In this document: piece by piece, positions 1-5,132 of the stretch | How the letters are laid out: each line of letters starts with the position of its first letter | Position numbering within the stretch: the stretch's first letter is position 1 | Source: Nitrospirota bacterium | GTDB lineage: Bacteria > Nitrospirota > Nitrospiria > JACQBZ01 | NCBI GenBank assembly: GCA_016198945.1 | Contig: JACQHO010000221.1 | Coordinates: 1 to 7,889 of the forward strand | Direction: 5' to 3' | Length of the DNA: 7,889 bases | Notes under the pieces: generated by a model | Told to the model about the DNA's origin: nothing | Databases searched by the model: none | The model's input: the letters and a program-made list of their open reading frames with translations, nothing else | Made by a program: the position numbers and the translations under genes

Positions 1-326
1 CCATCGGGGTGATCGCGGAAGGGGCCAAGCACAAGGCCGCCGAAATCGCGGCCTATTTCCGGGATCATCATGAGCGCATCGGCTTTGATCTCCGCGTGAC
101 GACGCTGGGACATGTGCAGCGGGGCGGTGCGCCCGGTGCGTTTGACCGATTGCTGGCCACGCGGCTTGGGGCCAAGGCCGTGGAGATCATCGTTCGAGGC
201 GAGTCCGGTTTGCTGGTGGGGCTTCAACAGGGGGAGGTCGCTGCGACGCCGTTATCGGAGGTGGTCGGCAAGAAGAAGCCTCTGGATCTGCGTCTGTTGG
301 AGTTGGCTCGCGTTCTCGCCCGGTAA
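1..326 (+). CDS. pfkA: 6-phosphofructokinase, C-terminal part (5' end outside window)
   Basis: This is the last ~108 residues of a PfkA-family enzyme, the cytoplasmic kinase that phosphorylates fructose 6-phosphate to the 1,6-bisphosphate in glycolysis. The reading frame is open to the left edge (first full codon at 3) and ends at TAA 324-326. Near the start, V-I-A-E-G-A matches the conserved E-G-A segment whose glutamate contacts the sugar phosphate. About 30 residues later, L-G-H-V-Q-R-G-G-A-P followed by F-D-R matches the family's H-x-Q-R-G-G substrate loop, with the His and Arg that bind fructose 6-phosphate. The residues that separate ATP-dependent from pyrophosphate-dependent forms lie upstream of the window, so the phosphoryl donor cannot be told. 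The tail (Lys-rich, then a Leu-rich helix) is unremarkable. The family is near certain; the donor type is unknown. Confidence 0.93.
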   Translation, partial: IGVIAEGAKHKAAEIAAYFRDHHERIGFDLRVTTLGHVQRGGAPGAFDRLLATRLGAKAVEIIVRGESGLLVGLQQGEVAATPLSEVVGKKKPLDLRLLELARVLAR

Positions 327-361
327 CGAATAAAGTCAACATCACCGTCAGAGGTGGCGAT

Positions 362-715
362 ATGATTACATCCATCGCGTTCACCGTCTATCCGGTGAGA
401 GATATGGCGCGGTCAAGAAGCTTTTATGAGAAGGTGCTGGGGCTCACGGCCAGTGAAACCTTTGGGAATGAGTGGGTGGAGTATGATTTGGGAGGCTCCA
501 CCTTCGCCATCACCACCACGGACATGGGACATCCTCCAGGGGCCAAGGGAGCTGTGGTCGCTTTTGAGGTCTCGGACTTGGATGCTTTTGTGAAAATGCT
601 GAAGGGGAAATCCGTGACGTTTGTTACAGATATCTTTGAAACACCCGTGTGCCGGATGACCGTGATCGAAGACCCGGATGGAAACCACATCACGATTCAC
701 AAGAGGAAGGGTTAA
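362..715 (+). CDS. VOC-superfamily (glyoxalase/bleomycin-resistance/dioxygenase fold) protein
   Basis: A 117-residue single-domain protein of the vicinal oxygen chelate fold. Visible hallmarks are the opening strand, then D-M-A-R-S-R-S-F-Y-E-K-V-L-G-L (residues 14-28), which is the classic first helix. The second half has V-A-F-E-V-S-D-L-D (67-74) and E-D-P-D-G-N (103-108) before the last strand. The usual first-strand metal-binding His is not seen (an Ala or Phe lies there), and the Glu usual after D-P-D-G-N is replaced by T/H. Metal binding, and so classical glyoxalase I activity, is therefore doubtful; a ligand-binding or resistance-type role is possible. The ATG at 362 follows a good ribosome site (GAGG at 351-354). 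The next gene starts 2 nt after the stop, which points to co-transcription. The fold is clear; the substrate is unknown. Confidence 0.88.
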   Translation: MITSIAFTVYPVRDMARSRSFYEKVLGLTASETFGNEWVEYDLGGSTFAITTTDMGHPPGAKGAVVAFEVSDLDAFVKMLKGKSVTFVTDIFETPVCRMTVIEDPDGNHITIHKRKG

Positions 716-717
716 GC

Positions 718-1083
718 ATGCTGAAGAAGATCGGCTACGGCGTCATTCTGTGGGTGATTCCATACGTCACGGCCATTCCGCTGCTTCCGCTGATGCGGAG
801 CGATCTCCTCTTTTTCAAGGCGATCATGGTCGTCGAGGGTTTGATCACAGGTGCGATCCTGGCCGTATTGTATTTTCTCAGAGTCCAAAAGGATTTTTTG
901 AGGGAAGGGATCGTGCTGGGAATAACCTGGATGATCGTAAACTGGATTCTCGATTATGTCGCGCTTCTTCCTTTTACGAAAATGTCTCTCGCGCGATATT
1001 TCATGGAGATCGGCATCGAATACATCGGGATGGCCGTCCTGACCGTGGCGATCGGCTATGTTCTGCAGAAGAAGTTGCAGTAA
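718..1083 (+). CDS. Small four-helix integral membrane protein, function unknown
   Basis: A 121-residue protein with four probable membrane segments, at about residues 6-25, 31-54, 63-85 and 97-116. Short charged loops separate them (R-V-Q-K-D between helices 2 and 3), and the ends are Lys-rich (M-L-K-K at the N-terminus, K-K-L-Q at the C-terminus). I do not recognise a named family. The ATG at 718 is preferred over an upstream in-frame GTG at 649 because a strong purine-rich ribosome site (AAGAGGAAGG, 701-710) sits 7 nt before it, and because the upstream start would overlap most of the end of the VOC gene. It lies 2 nt after that gene and is probably translated with it. Oddly, the final CAG codon and the TAA stop are the first bases of an 80-bp repeat, so the C-terminus may have been reshaped when the repeat arrived. 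Confidence 0.8.
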   Translation: MLKKIGYGVILWVIPYVTAIPLLPLMRSDLLFFKAIMVVEGLITGAILAVLYFLRVQKDFLREGIVLGITWMIVNWILDYVALLPFTKMSLARYFMEIGIEYIGMAVLTVAIGYVLQKKLQ

Positions 1084-1157
1084 ATTGGGGCAGGAGTATT
1101 ATTTCCGATGGAACGGAACCCAGCACGACGTGAAAAAGTACTCGGACCCTGTTTTTG
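1078..1157 (+). repeat. 80-bp interspersed repeat, copy 1 (imperfect inverted repeat, MITE/REP-like)
   Basis: This copy runs from CAGTAAATTGGGG to CCTGTTTTTG and is matched by 3056-3135 with 10 substitutions and two single-base indels (about 85% identity by hand alignment). Within the copy, the left arm (GGG..GGAGTAtTaTTTcC, about 1088-1107) resembles the reverse complement of the right arm (about 1130-1150, containing AGTACTCGGACCC). The transcript could therefore fold back, with AAA at the left end facing the T run at the right end. The T5 tail makes it terminator-like for + strand transcripts. It contains the stop codon of the preceding gene and ends just before the ribosome site of the serine hydrolase. 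No transposase is present, so the class (MITE, REP-type, other) is inferred from structure only. Confidence 0.75.
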
Positions 1158-1161
1158 GAAA

Positions 1162-1166
1162 GAGGG
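1162..1166 (+). promoter_or_regulatory. Ribosome binding site that decides the serine hydrolase start
   Basis: GAGGG lies 9 nt before the ATG at 1176. It favours that ATG over an in-frame TTG at 1155, which would place the start inside the end of repeat copy 1 and has no ribosome site of its own. Confidence 0.55.
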
Positions 1167-1175
1167 CCACCGTCC

Positions 1176-2369
1176 ATGCAAGCATCACAACGCATCCGTA
1201 TTGAGGGGCATGTGAGCACGGGCTTTGACGCCGTGCGAGATGCGTTCGCTGAGAATTTCTCTTGGCGACACGAACTGGGCGGCGCCTGTTGCGTGTACCA
1301 CCGAGGTGAGAAGGTCGTTGACCTGTGGGGCGGTGTGCGGAACAAGGCGACTGGTGAGCCTTGGCAAGAGGGCACCATGGTCCTGGTCTACTCGGCAACC
1401 AAGGGCTTGGCTGCGATGACTCTGGCGGTCGCCCATTCCCGTGGGTGGCTCGACTATGAGCAACGGGTCTGCAAGTACTGGCCGGAGTTTGCCCAGAACG
1501 GAAAAGAAACCATTACCGTCCGCCAGCTCCTGGCTCACCAGGCGGGCCTGTTTGCATTCGATGAGCAGGCGGACAGGAGCGTGGTCGCCGACCTTGATCG
1601 TCTAGCGGTTGTCCTGGCTCGCCAGAAGCCGGCCTGGGAGCCGGGCACGCGGCAGGCCTATCACGCGATCAGCCTCGGCTACTACGAAAGCGAGTTGCTG
1701 CGCCGGGTCGATCCGCACCATCGCAGCCTGGGGCAGTTCTTTCAGGACGAAATCGCCACGCCCCTGGGACTCGACTTCTACATCCGTCTGCCTGAGTCGA
1801 TCCCGAACTCCAGACTGGCGACGCTTGCAAGACCCAGCCGGGTCGCGATGCTGCTCGGGTTTCCGATCCGGCTGACGCTCGCCGTGTTGAATCCCCGCTC
1901 GAACATCGTTCGAGCGCTCGCCGGTTCCCTGTTGCCCCACGATGAGCAGCACATCTATGCCCGCAACTTCGAAGTACCCGCTGGCGGGGGCGTCGGCACG
2001 GCGCGCGCTATCGCACACGCCTACAGCGTGTTTGCAACCGGCGGACGGGAGCTGCAGTTGCGCCCGGAGACGTTGCAGGCATTGTCCGCACCGGCGATTC
2101 CGCCGACCCGCGGCTTCTACGACGAGTGCATGATGGGCGACGGTGTACAGTTTTCGCTGGGCTTCATGAAACACAGCCCCGTGTGGCTGTTCGGGAACGA
2201 GGGCTCGTTTGGAGCGCCCGGAACAGGAGGTTCTCTTGGTTTCGCCGATCCGAAGGCCGGCATCGGCTACGCGTACGTCACCAGCCAGATGGGGACATCG
2301 GTGACAGGGGACCCCCGGGACCTCGCGCTTCGAAACGCGCTGTACTCAATCATTACACTGGCACCATAG
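1176..2369 (+). CDS. Beta-lactamase-fold serine hydrolase (class C / EstB-like esterase family)
   Basis: A 397-residue protein of the serine beta-lactamase/penicillin-recognising family, in the branch that contains EstB-type esterases. The nucleophile motif S-x-x-K is S73-A-T-K76, followed by a long helix. R-Q-L-L-A-H-Q-A-G-L (116-125) is the family's R-x-L-L-x-H-x-x-G-L block. P-G-T-R-Q-A-Y-H-A (156-164) carries the second catalytic motif, with Tyr162 as the likely base. Near the C-terminus, G-G-S-L-G-F-A-D-P-K-A-G-I-G (351-364) is typical of the EstB-like group. As I recall it, the family usually has F-G-H just before this block; here it is F-G-A (345-347), so a substrate-site His appears replaced by Ala. 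No signal peptide is seen, which suggests a cytoplasmic esterase or peptidase rather than a secreted beta-lactamase. The start is set at ATG 1176 by GAGGG at 1162-1166. The family is sure; the substrate is unknown. Confidence 0.9.
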   Translation: MQASQRIRIEGHVSTGFDAVRDAFAENFSWRHELGGACCVYHRGEKVVDLWGGVRNKATGEPWQEGTMVLVYSATKGLAAMTLAVAHSRGWLDYEQRVCKYWPEFAQNGKETITVRQLLAHQAGLFAFDEQADRSVVADLDRLAVVLARQKPAWEPGTRQAYHAISLGYYESELLRRVDPHHRSLGQFFQDEIATPLGLDFYIRLPESIPNSRLATLARPSRVAMLLGFPIRLTLAVLNPRSNIVRALAGSLLPHDEQHIYARNFEVPAGGGVGTARAIAHAYSVFATGGRELQLRPETLQALSAPAIPPTRGFYDECMMGDGVQFSLGFMKHSPVWLFGNEGSFGAPGTGGSLGFADPKAGIGYAYVTSQMGTSVTGDPRDLALRNALYSIITLAP

Positions 2370-2403
2370 GCCGCGAGGAATAGTTGATTTGGAGAGGAGC
2401 ACT

Positions 2404-3042
2404 ATGGCCACAAAGATTAGCGAAGTTGGATACTGGTCCGGCTTGGCCGCGTTCGCGTCGGCCATCGCATACGATGTGGTGCAGATCTTACAGATTGCGG
2501 GCGTGCTCCGGTTTCCGCTTGACGAGATTCTGATCTACGGGACGTCCCTCTGCATCGTCGTACCCTTCGTTTTGGAGATGCTCTCGCTCCATTACCTAAC
2601 AGCGAAGGACAAACAGTTCTGGACCCATGCATCGCTAATCTTCACAATTATTTATGCGGTATTTGTTACTGCGAATTATGTCGTCCAACTCGCAACAGTA
2701 ATCCCCGCAAAGCTAAGAGGGGCCTCTGAATCTATTCGCATTCTCGAACAGACCCCGCACTCCTTGTTCTGGGACTACGATGCGGTGGGCTACATATCGA
2801 TGGGCTTGGCAACCTTGGTTGCTGTTCCTGCGGTCAGTAACGTCGGCTTTGAGAGATGGGTCAGGATGTCCCTTATCGCCAATGCTCTGGTGACCCCGCT
2901 CATCAGCATCGTGTATTTCTATCCAGCGTATTCCACCAGGCTGCTGTTTCTCGGTTTCCCTTGGGCGATTACTGCGCCGCTCTTCATGCTAATGGTCGCG
3001 ATCATGTTGCGGAAAAGACAGACGTCCATCGCGACTGCCTGA
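2404..3042 (+). CDS. Six-helix integral membrane protein, function unknown
   Basis: A 212-residue membrane protein with six probable helices near residues 11-33, 42-64, 74-98, 125-145, 153-173 and 179-201, and a basic C-terminal tail (L-R-K-R-Q). The longest loop, between helices 3 and 4, contains T-P-H-S-L-F-W-D-Y-D (117-126), which looks like a conserved, possibly functional stretch. I do not recognise a named family. The start is the ATG at 2404, set by GGAGAGGAGC at 2391-2400. An upstream TTG at 2389 would place that ribosome site inside the gene. It follows the serine hydrolase by 34 nt, and both genes lie between the two repeat copies, so they may travel and be expressed together. Its middle part is visibly richer in A and T (around 2640-2700) than the flanking core genes. 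Confidence 0.82.
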   Translation: MATKISEVGYWSGLAAFASAIAYDVVQILQIAGVLRFPLDEILIYGTSLCIVVPFVLEMLSLHYLTAKDKQFWTHASLIFTIIYAVFVTANYVVQLATVIPAKLRGASESIRILEQTPHSLFWDYDAVGYISMGLATLVAVPAVSNVGFERWVRMSLIANALVTPLISIVYFYPAYSTRLLFLGFPWAITAPLFMLMVAIMLRKRQTSIATA

Positions 3043-3055
3043 TGAGAGTCCGATC

Positions 3056-3135
3056 CAGTAAATTGGGATCGGAGTATTGTTTCCGATAGAACGGCACCAA
3101 GCACGATGTGAAAATTACTCGGAACCTGTTTTTTG
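3056..3135 (+). repeat. 80-bp interspersed repeat, copy 2 (direct orientation to copy 1)
   Basis: Second copy of the element at 1078-1157, same length and same orientation, starting CAGTAAATTGGGA and ending CCTGTTTTTTG. Left arm GGATCGGAGTATTGTTTCCG (3066-3085) aligns to the reverse complement of the right arm (GGTTCCGAGTAATTTTCACA), with G-G, T, G-A-G-T-A, T and T-T in register. This gives an imperfect fold-back with a T6 tail. It lies 13 nt after the stop of the six-helix membrane protein, so, like copy 1, it sits at the end of a gene and could act as a transcription stop. Flanking bases differ fully from those of copy 1, so the ends at 3056 and 3135 are fairly well defined. Confidence 0.75.
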
Positions 3136-3206
3136 TGTGGCCGTTGGCAAGTTGAAAGCGGTCTGCCGATCCTTGGTCGTGAGATCACATGAGCCTGGCG
3201 CGGTGA

Positions 3207-3851
3207 ATGAAGTTGCCGTTCTCGCATTCCGAATTTCTCGACGTGTTTGGTGCATACAACGCGGCACTCTGGCCTGCGGGAGCCGTGCTTTGGATCGTCA
3301 CGGCTCTTCTCTTCTTCAAGTGGATGTGGGCTCGTCAAGCCGACAGCCGCGCCGTCGCCGTTCTACTCGCCATACACTGGGGGTGGTCAGGCTTGGCCTA
3401 TCAGTGGGTGTTCTTCCGGAGCATCAACCCGGCGGCAGGCCTTTTTGCCGGGCTGTTCATCGTACAGGCCGTGTTCTTTGCGTGGCTCGCGCTTGCGCCC
3501 GAGCGCGTGCAGTTCACGCTGGCCAGATCGCTCCGAGGCAGTCTGGCCGTGGCGTTGGTGGCATACGCACTGGCGTATCCTTTTGTGGGCCTGGCGTTCG
3601 GGCTCCGATACCCCCGAATGCCGACGTTCGGTGTCCCCTGTCCCACGACCATCCTCACGGCAGGACTGTTGCTGGTAACGTCAGGTGCTCCCCGTGTCAT
3701 CAACATCATTCCCATCGCATGGTCTGTCATCGGAGGTTCGGCCGCGTTTATTCTGGGCATCAGGGCGGACTTGGCGCTCATCGTTGCAGGCGCTTTGCTC
3801 GCCCTTCAAACAGCCGTGCCGCGGATTCTCGGTTCAAACAGCGCAGCGTAG
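3207..3851 (+). CDS. DUF6064-type integral membrane protein
   Basis: A 214-residue, strongly hydrophobic protein with about six or seven membrane segments (roughly 20-40, 48-66, 76-97, 110-131, 147-158, 165-184, 186-203). The pattern F-x-x-V-F-x-A-Y-N near residues 10-18, W22-P23, a helix with H57-W58, I-N-P-A-A (73-77), and above all P-T-F-G-V-P-C-P-T-T (139-148) matches what I know of the DUF6064 family, whose function is not established. The C-P-T-T motif and the conserved Asn and His inside or beside helices are the best candidates for functional residues. The ATG at 3207 has only a weak ribosome site. An ATG at 3189 is in frame but hits a stop after five codons. The next gene begins 27 nt downstream. 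The family call is from memory, not a search. Confidence 0.78.
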   Translation: MKLPFSHSEFLDVFGAYNAALWPAGAVLWIVTALLFFKWMWARQADSRAVAVLLAIHWGWSGLAYQWVFFRSINPAAGLFAGLFIVQAVFFAWLALAPERVQFTLARSLRGSLAVALVAYALAYPFVGLAFGLRYPRMPTFGVPCPTTILTAGLLLVTSGAPRVINIIPIAWSVIGGSAAFILGIRADLALIVAGALLALQTAVPRILGSNSAA

Positions 3852-3866
3852 ATGGAGGTCTTCCAT

Positions 3867-3873
3867 GGGGAGG
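3867..3873 (+). promoter_or_regulatory. Ribosome binding site that decides the start of the 54-residue gene
   Basis: GGGGAGG lies 5 nt before the ATG at 3879. The other in-frame ATG, at 3852 directly after the upstream stop, has no ribosome site of its own and would put this strong site inside the gene. Confidence 0.55.
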
Positions 3874-3878
3874 CGAGC

Positions 3879-4043
3879 ATGGACTACGAAACCGAAGTCC
3901 GTAAAATTTGGCGGCACTACGATCTCACCGCCCGTCACGATTACACGAATCTCGTCGATCAGCTCAGACTCTTGAAGGAGACCGGGAGGGGAACCGGGAT
4001 CCTCATTGATTGTTACGTCGGCCTGTTGAGCAGGTCCTGGTAG
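3879..4043 (+). CDS. Small protein (54 residues), unknown
   Basis: A short soluble protein with no signal peptide or membrane helix. The N-terminal half is charged and aromatic (M-D-Y-E-T-E-V-R-K-I-W-R-H-Y-D) and probably helical. The middle L-V-D-Q-L-R-L-L-K-E-T could form a second amphipathic helix, and the C-terminus is more hydrophobic (I-L-I-D-C-Y-V-G-L-L). I recognise no family. The main support is the strong ribosome site GGGGAGG at 3867-3873 and the tight spacing, 27 nt after the DUF6064 gene and 20 nt before the next. It could be a real small partner of its membrane-protein neighbours or the remnant of a longer gene. Whether it is expressed is uncertain. Confidence 0.5.
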   Translation: MDYETEVRKIWRHYDLTARHDYTNLVDQLRLLKETGRGTGILIDCYVGLLSRSW

Positions 4044-4063
4044 GCAGATAGGAGCCCACGGAA

Positions 4064-4969
4064 ATGGGGCTATGGGTAAAACTTATTTTGGGAGGTCTCG
4101 GTTTAGTTGGCGCGGGGCTCGGGTTGGCGATTGGGTTCGGTTCGGCCCGTTGGAACGGCAAAACCGCTCAGTTTGTTGACAAGCTTACCCAAGCGACTCC
4201 CCGGAAAGAGGCAAGAAGGGTTACTTTCAGTGACTTCGAACAGCTTCCGTCTCCAGTTGCCAACTATTTCCGGTGGGCGTTAAAAGAAGGGCAACCCATG
4301 ATCCGCTCGGTTCGTATTGTCCAAGCAGGCGAATTCCGTACTCGTAAAGCGGACGATGGGTGGAACCCGTTTGAGGCAACGCAGTACTTTTCAGCTCAGC
4401 CACCCGGCTTTGTATGGGATGCCGGTATTCGCATGGCCCCTTTGATGAAGGTGCGTGTGCGCGATGCGTACGTTGCGGGGCAGGGGACGATGCAAGCGAA
4501 GATCCTCTCACTGGTGTCGGTGGTCGATGAACAGGGCAAAGCGGAACTGAATGCGGGCGCGCTACAACGATATTTGGCTGAAGCGGTCTGGTTTCCGACG
4601 GCGCTTCTTCCAAGCGAGAGCGTAAAATGGAGTCCGATAGACAACAGCAGGGCCTTGGCAACGCTGACGGACTCCGGCACAAGAGTTTCTATGGAGTTCC
4701 ACTTCAGCGACGTCGGTGAAATTATAGGCGTCTTTACACCCGGCCGCTATCGAGAAGTAGACGGGAAATACGAATTGACACCTTGGGAGGGTCATTTCCG
4801 CCACTACGAGGAAAGAGAGGGCATGCGGATTCCGGTCGAGGGGGATGTGGAGTGGCGGTTGCAGGACGGAAGTTTCCCCTACTGGAAGGGACGAATCGTT
4901 AAGGTGATATATGATTTCGCAGACGACCTTCCCCCAGTTAAGAAAACGGGAGGTACTTCACATGAATAA
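4064..4969 (+). CDS. DUF6544/DUF6920-type membrane-anchored protein
   Basis: A 301-residue protein with one N-terminal membrane anchor (residues 5-25, Gly/Leu-rich) and a large soluble domain. L-P-S-P-V-A-N-Y-F-R (61-70), Q-P-P-G-F-V-W-D-A (112-120), M-A-P (124-126), V-R-D-A-Y-V (132-137), Y-L-A-E-A-V-W-F-P-T-A-L-L-P (170-183), A-T-L-T-D (199-203), R-Y-R-E-V-D-G (228-234), T-P-W-E-G (239-243) and F-P-Y-W-K-G (271-276) form the pattern I associate with the DUF6544/DUF6920 group. The function is not established. The Trp- and Asp-rich beta-type blocks suggest a lipid- or ligand-binding domain on the outer face of the membrane, but that is inference. The start ATG follows AGGAG (4050-4054) by 9 nt. 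Its last codons overlap the start of the next gene (ATGAATAA, 4962-4969), so translation of the two is probably coupled. Confidence 0.82.
   Translation: MGLWVKLILGGLGLVGAGLGLAIGFGSARWNGKTAQFVDKLTQATPRKEARRVTFSDFEQLPSPVANYFRWALKEGQPMIRSVRIVQAGEFRTRKADDGWNPFEATQYFSAQPPGFVWDAGIRMAPLMKVRVRDAYVAGQGTMQAKILSLVSVVDEQGKAELNAGALQRYLAEAVWFPTALLPSESVKWSPIDNSRALATLTDSGTRVSMEFHFSDVGEIIGVFTPGRYREVDGKYELTPWEGHFRHYEEREGMRIPVEGDVEWRLQDGSFPYWKGRIVKVIYDFADDLPPVKKTGGTSHE
4948..4953 (+). promoter_or_regulatory. Ribosome binding site for the 42-residue peptide gene
   Basis: GGGAGG lies 8 nt before the ATG at 4962, within the last codons of the DUF6544-type gene. Its strength and ideal spacing are the best evidence that the short downstream reading frame is translated. 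Confidence 0.6.
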
Positions 4970-5090
4970 ATTGATTCTGATCTTTATCGCGTTGGTTTCA
5001 CTGCTCGCGGCCCCGGCCGCCGCGCGGGATGAACGCCCGATGGAATCCGGCAGGCTTGTGAGTCTGCCGGCCGACAAGGAGATGCTTTGA
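4962..5090 (+). CDS. Predicted secreted peptide, 42 residues (possible gene remnant)
   Basis: A short reading frame with a textbook signal peptide. M-N-K is followed by a hydrophobic core (L-I-L-I-F-I-A-L-V-S-L-L) and an A-P-A-A-A site, giving likely cleavage after Ala21. The mature part is only about 21 residues, charged, starting R-D-E-R-P-M-E-S-G. A GGGAGG ribosome site lies 8 nt upstream and the start overlaps the previous stop by 8 nt (ATGAATAA), which argues for coupled translation. Codons for residues ~29-37 lie in a 10-bp-stem hairpin (5047-5070). It may be a true small exported peptide, a leader whose hairpin controls the next gene, or the surviving 5' end of a larger exported protein. 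I cannot tell which. No family is recognised. Confidence 0.55.
   Translation: MNKLILIFIALVSLLAAPAAARDERPMESGRLVSLPADKEML
5047..5070 (+). other. Stable hairpin: 10-bp stem, 4-nt loop, inside the 42-residue gene
   Basis: CCGGCAGGCT (5047-5056) pairs with AGTCTGCCGG (5061-5070) around a TGTG loop, with nine Watson-Crick pairs and one G-U pair. No T run follows at once, so it is not a standard intrinsic terminator. It could pause ribosomes or polymerase, protect the 3' end of the upstream message, or be a REP-like insertion. GC-rich coding sequence makes chance stems more common, but ten pairs with a tetraloop is notable. Confidence 0.6.
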
Positions 5091-5096
5091 CCCTGA

Positions 5097-5123
5097 TTTA
5101 CATTTCGGACCGTCCGGAGTAAA
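5097..5123 (+). other. Two-part dyad in the 42-nt gap before the exported-protein gene
   Basis: TTTAC (5097-5101) and GTAAA (5119-5123) are inverted, and between them CGGAC (5106-5110) and GTCCG (5112-5116) are inverted around a single C. The two halves are nearly symmetric (spacers of 4 and 2 nt). It could be an operator-like site or a worn fragment of the same repeat family: read on the minus strand, 5085-5101 is GTAAATCAGGGTCAAAG, similar to the first bases of the 80-bp repeats. Both readings are tentative. Confidence 0.3.
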
Positions 5124-5132
5124 CTGTGATCA

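Noticed and set aside
649..717. N-terminal extension of the four-helix membrane protein from GTG 649
   Set aside because: It would overlap the VOC gene in another frame, and the added residues are polar with no ribosome site. The ATG at 718 has a strong one.
1078..1157. Minus-strand coding potential of the repeats (both copies read through with similar peptides, e.g. F-H-V-V-L-G and F-H-I-V-L-G)
   Set aside because: Of eight base differences in the comparable part, six codons change the amino acid and only one is silent, so there is no sign of protein-level constraint. The similarity comes from the DNA repeat.
1602..2174. 190-codon minus-strand frame within the serine hydrolase
   Set aside because: Antisense shadow of a conserved gene, Arg/Gln-rich, with no ribosome site or domain.
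1078..3135. Integron cassette array with attC sites
   Set aside because: The repeats lack the GTTRRRY and RYYYAAC-type core sites expected at attC ends, and no integrase is present in the window.
3077..3904. 275-codon + strand frame starting inside repeat copy 2
   Set aside because: It overlaps the DUF6064-type gene in another frame, and its Arg/Ser/His-rich translation has no recognisable domain. The frame at 3207 has clear membrane helices and family motifs.
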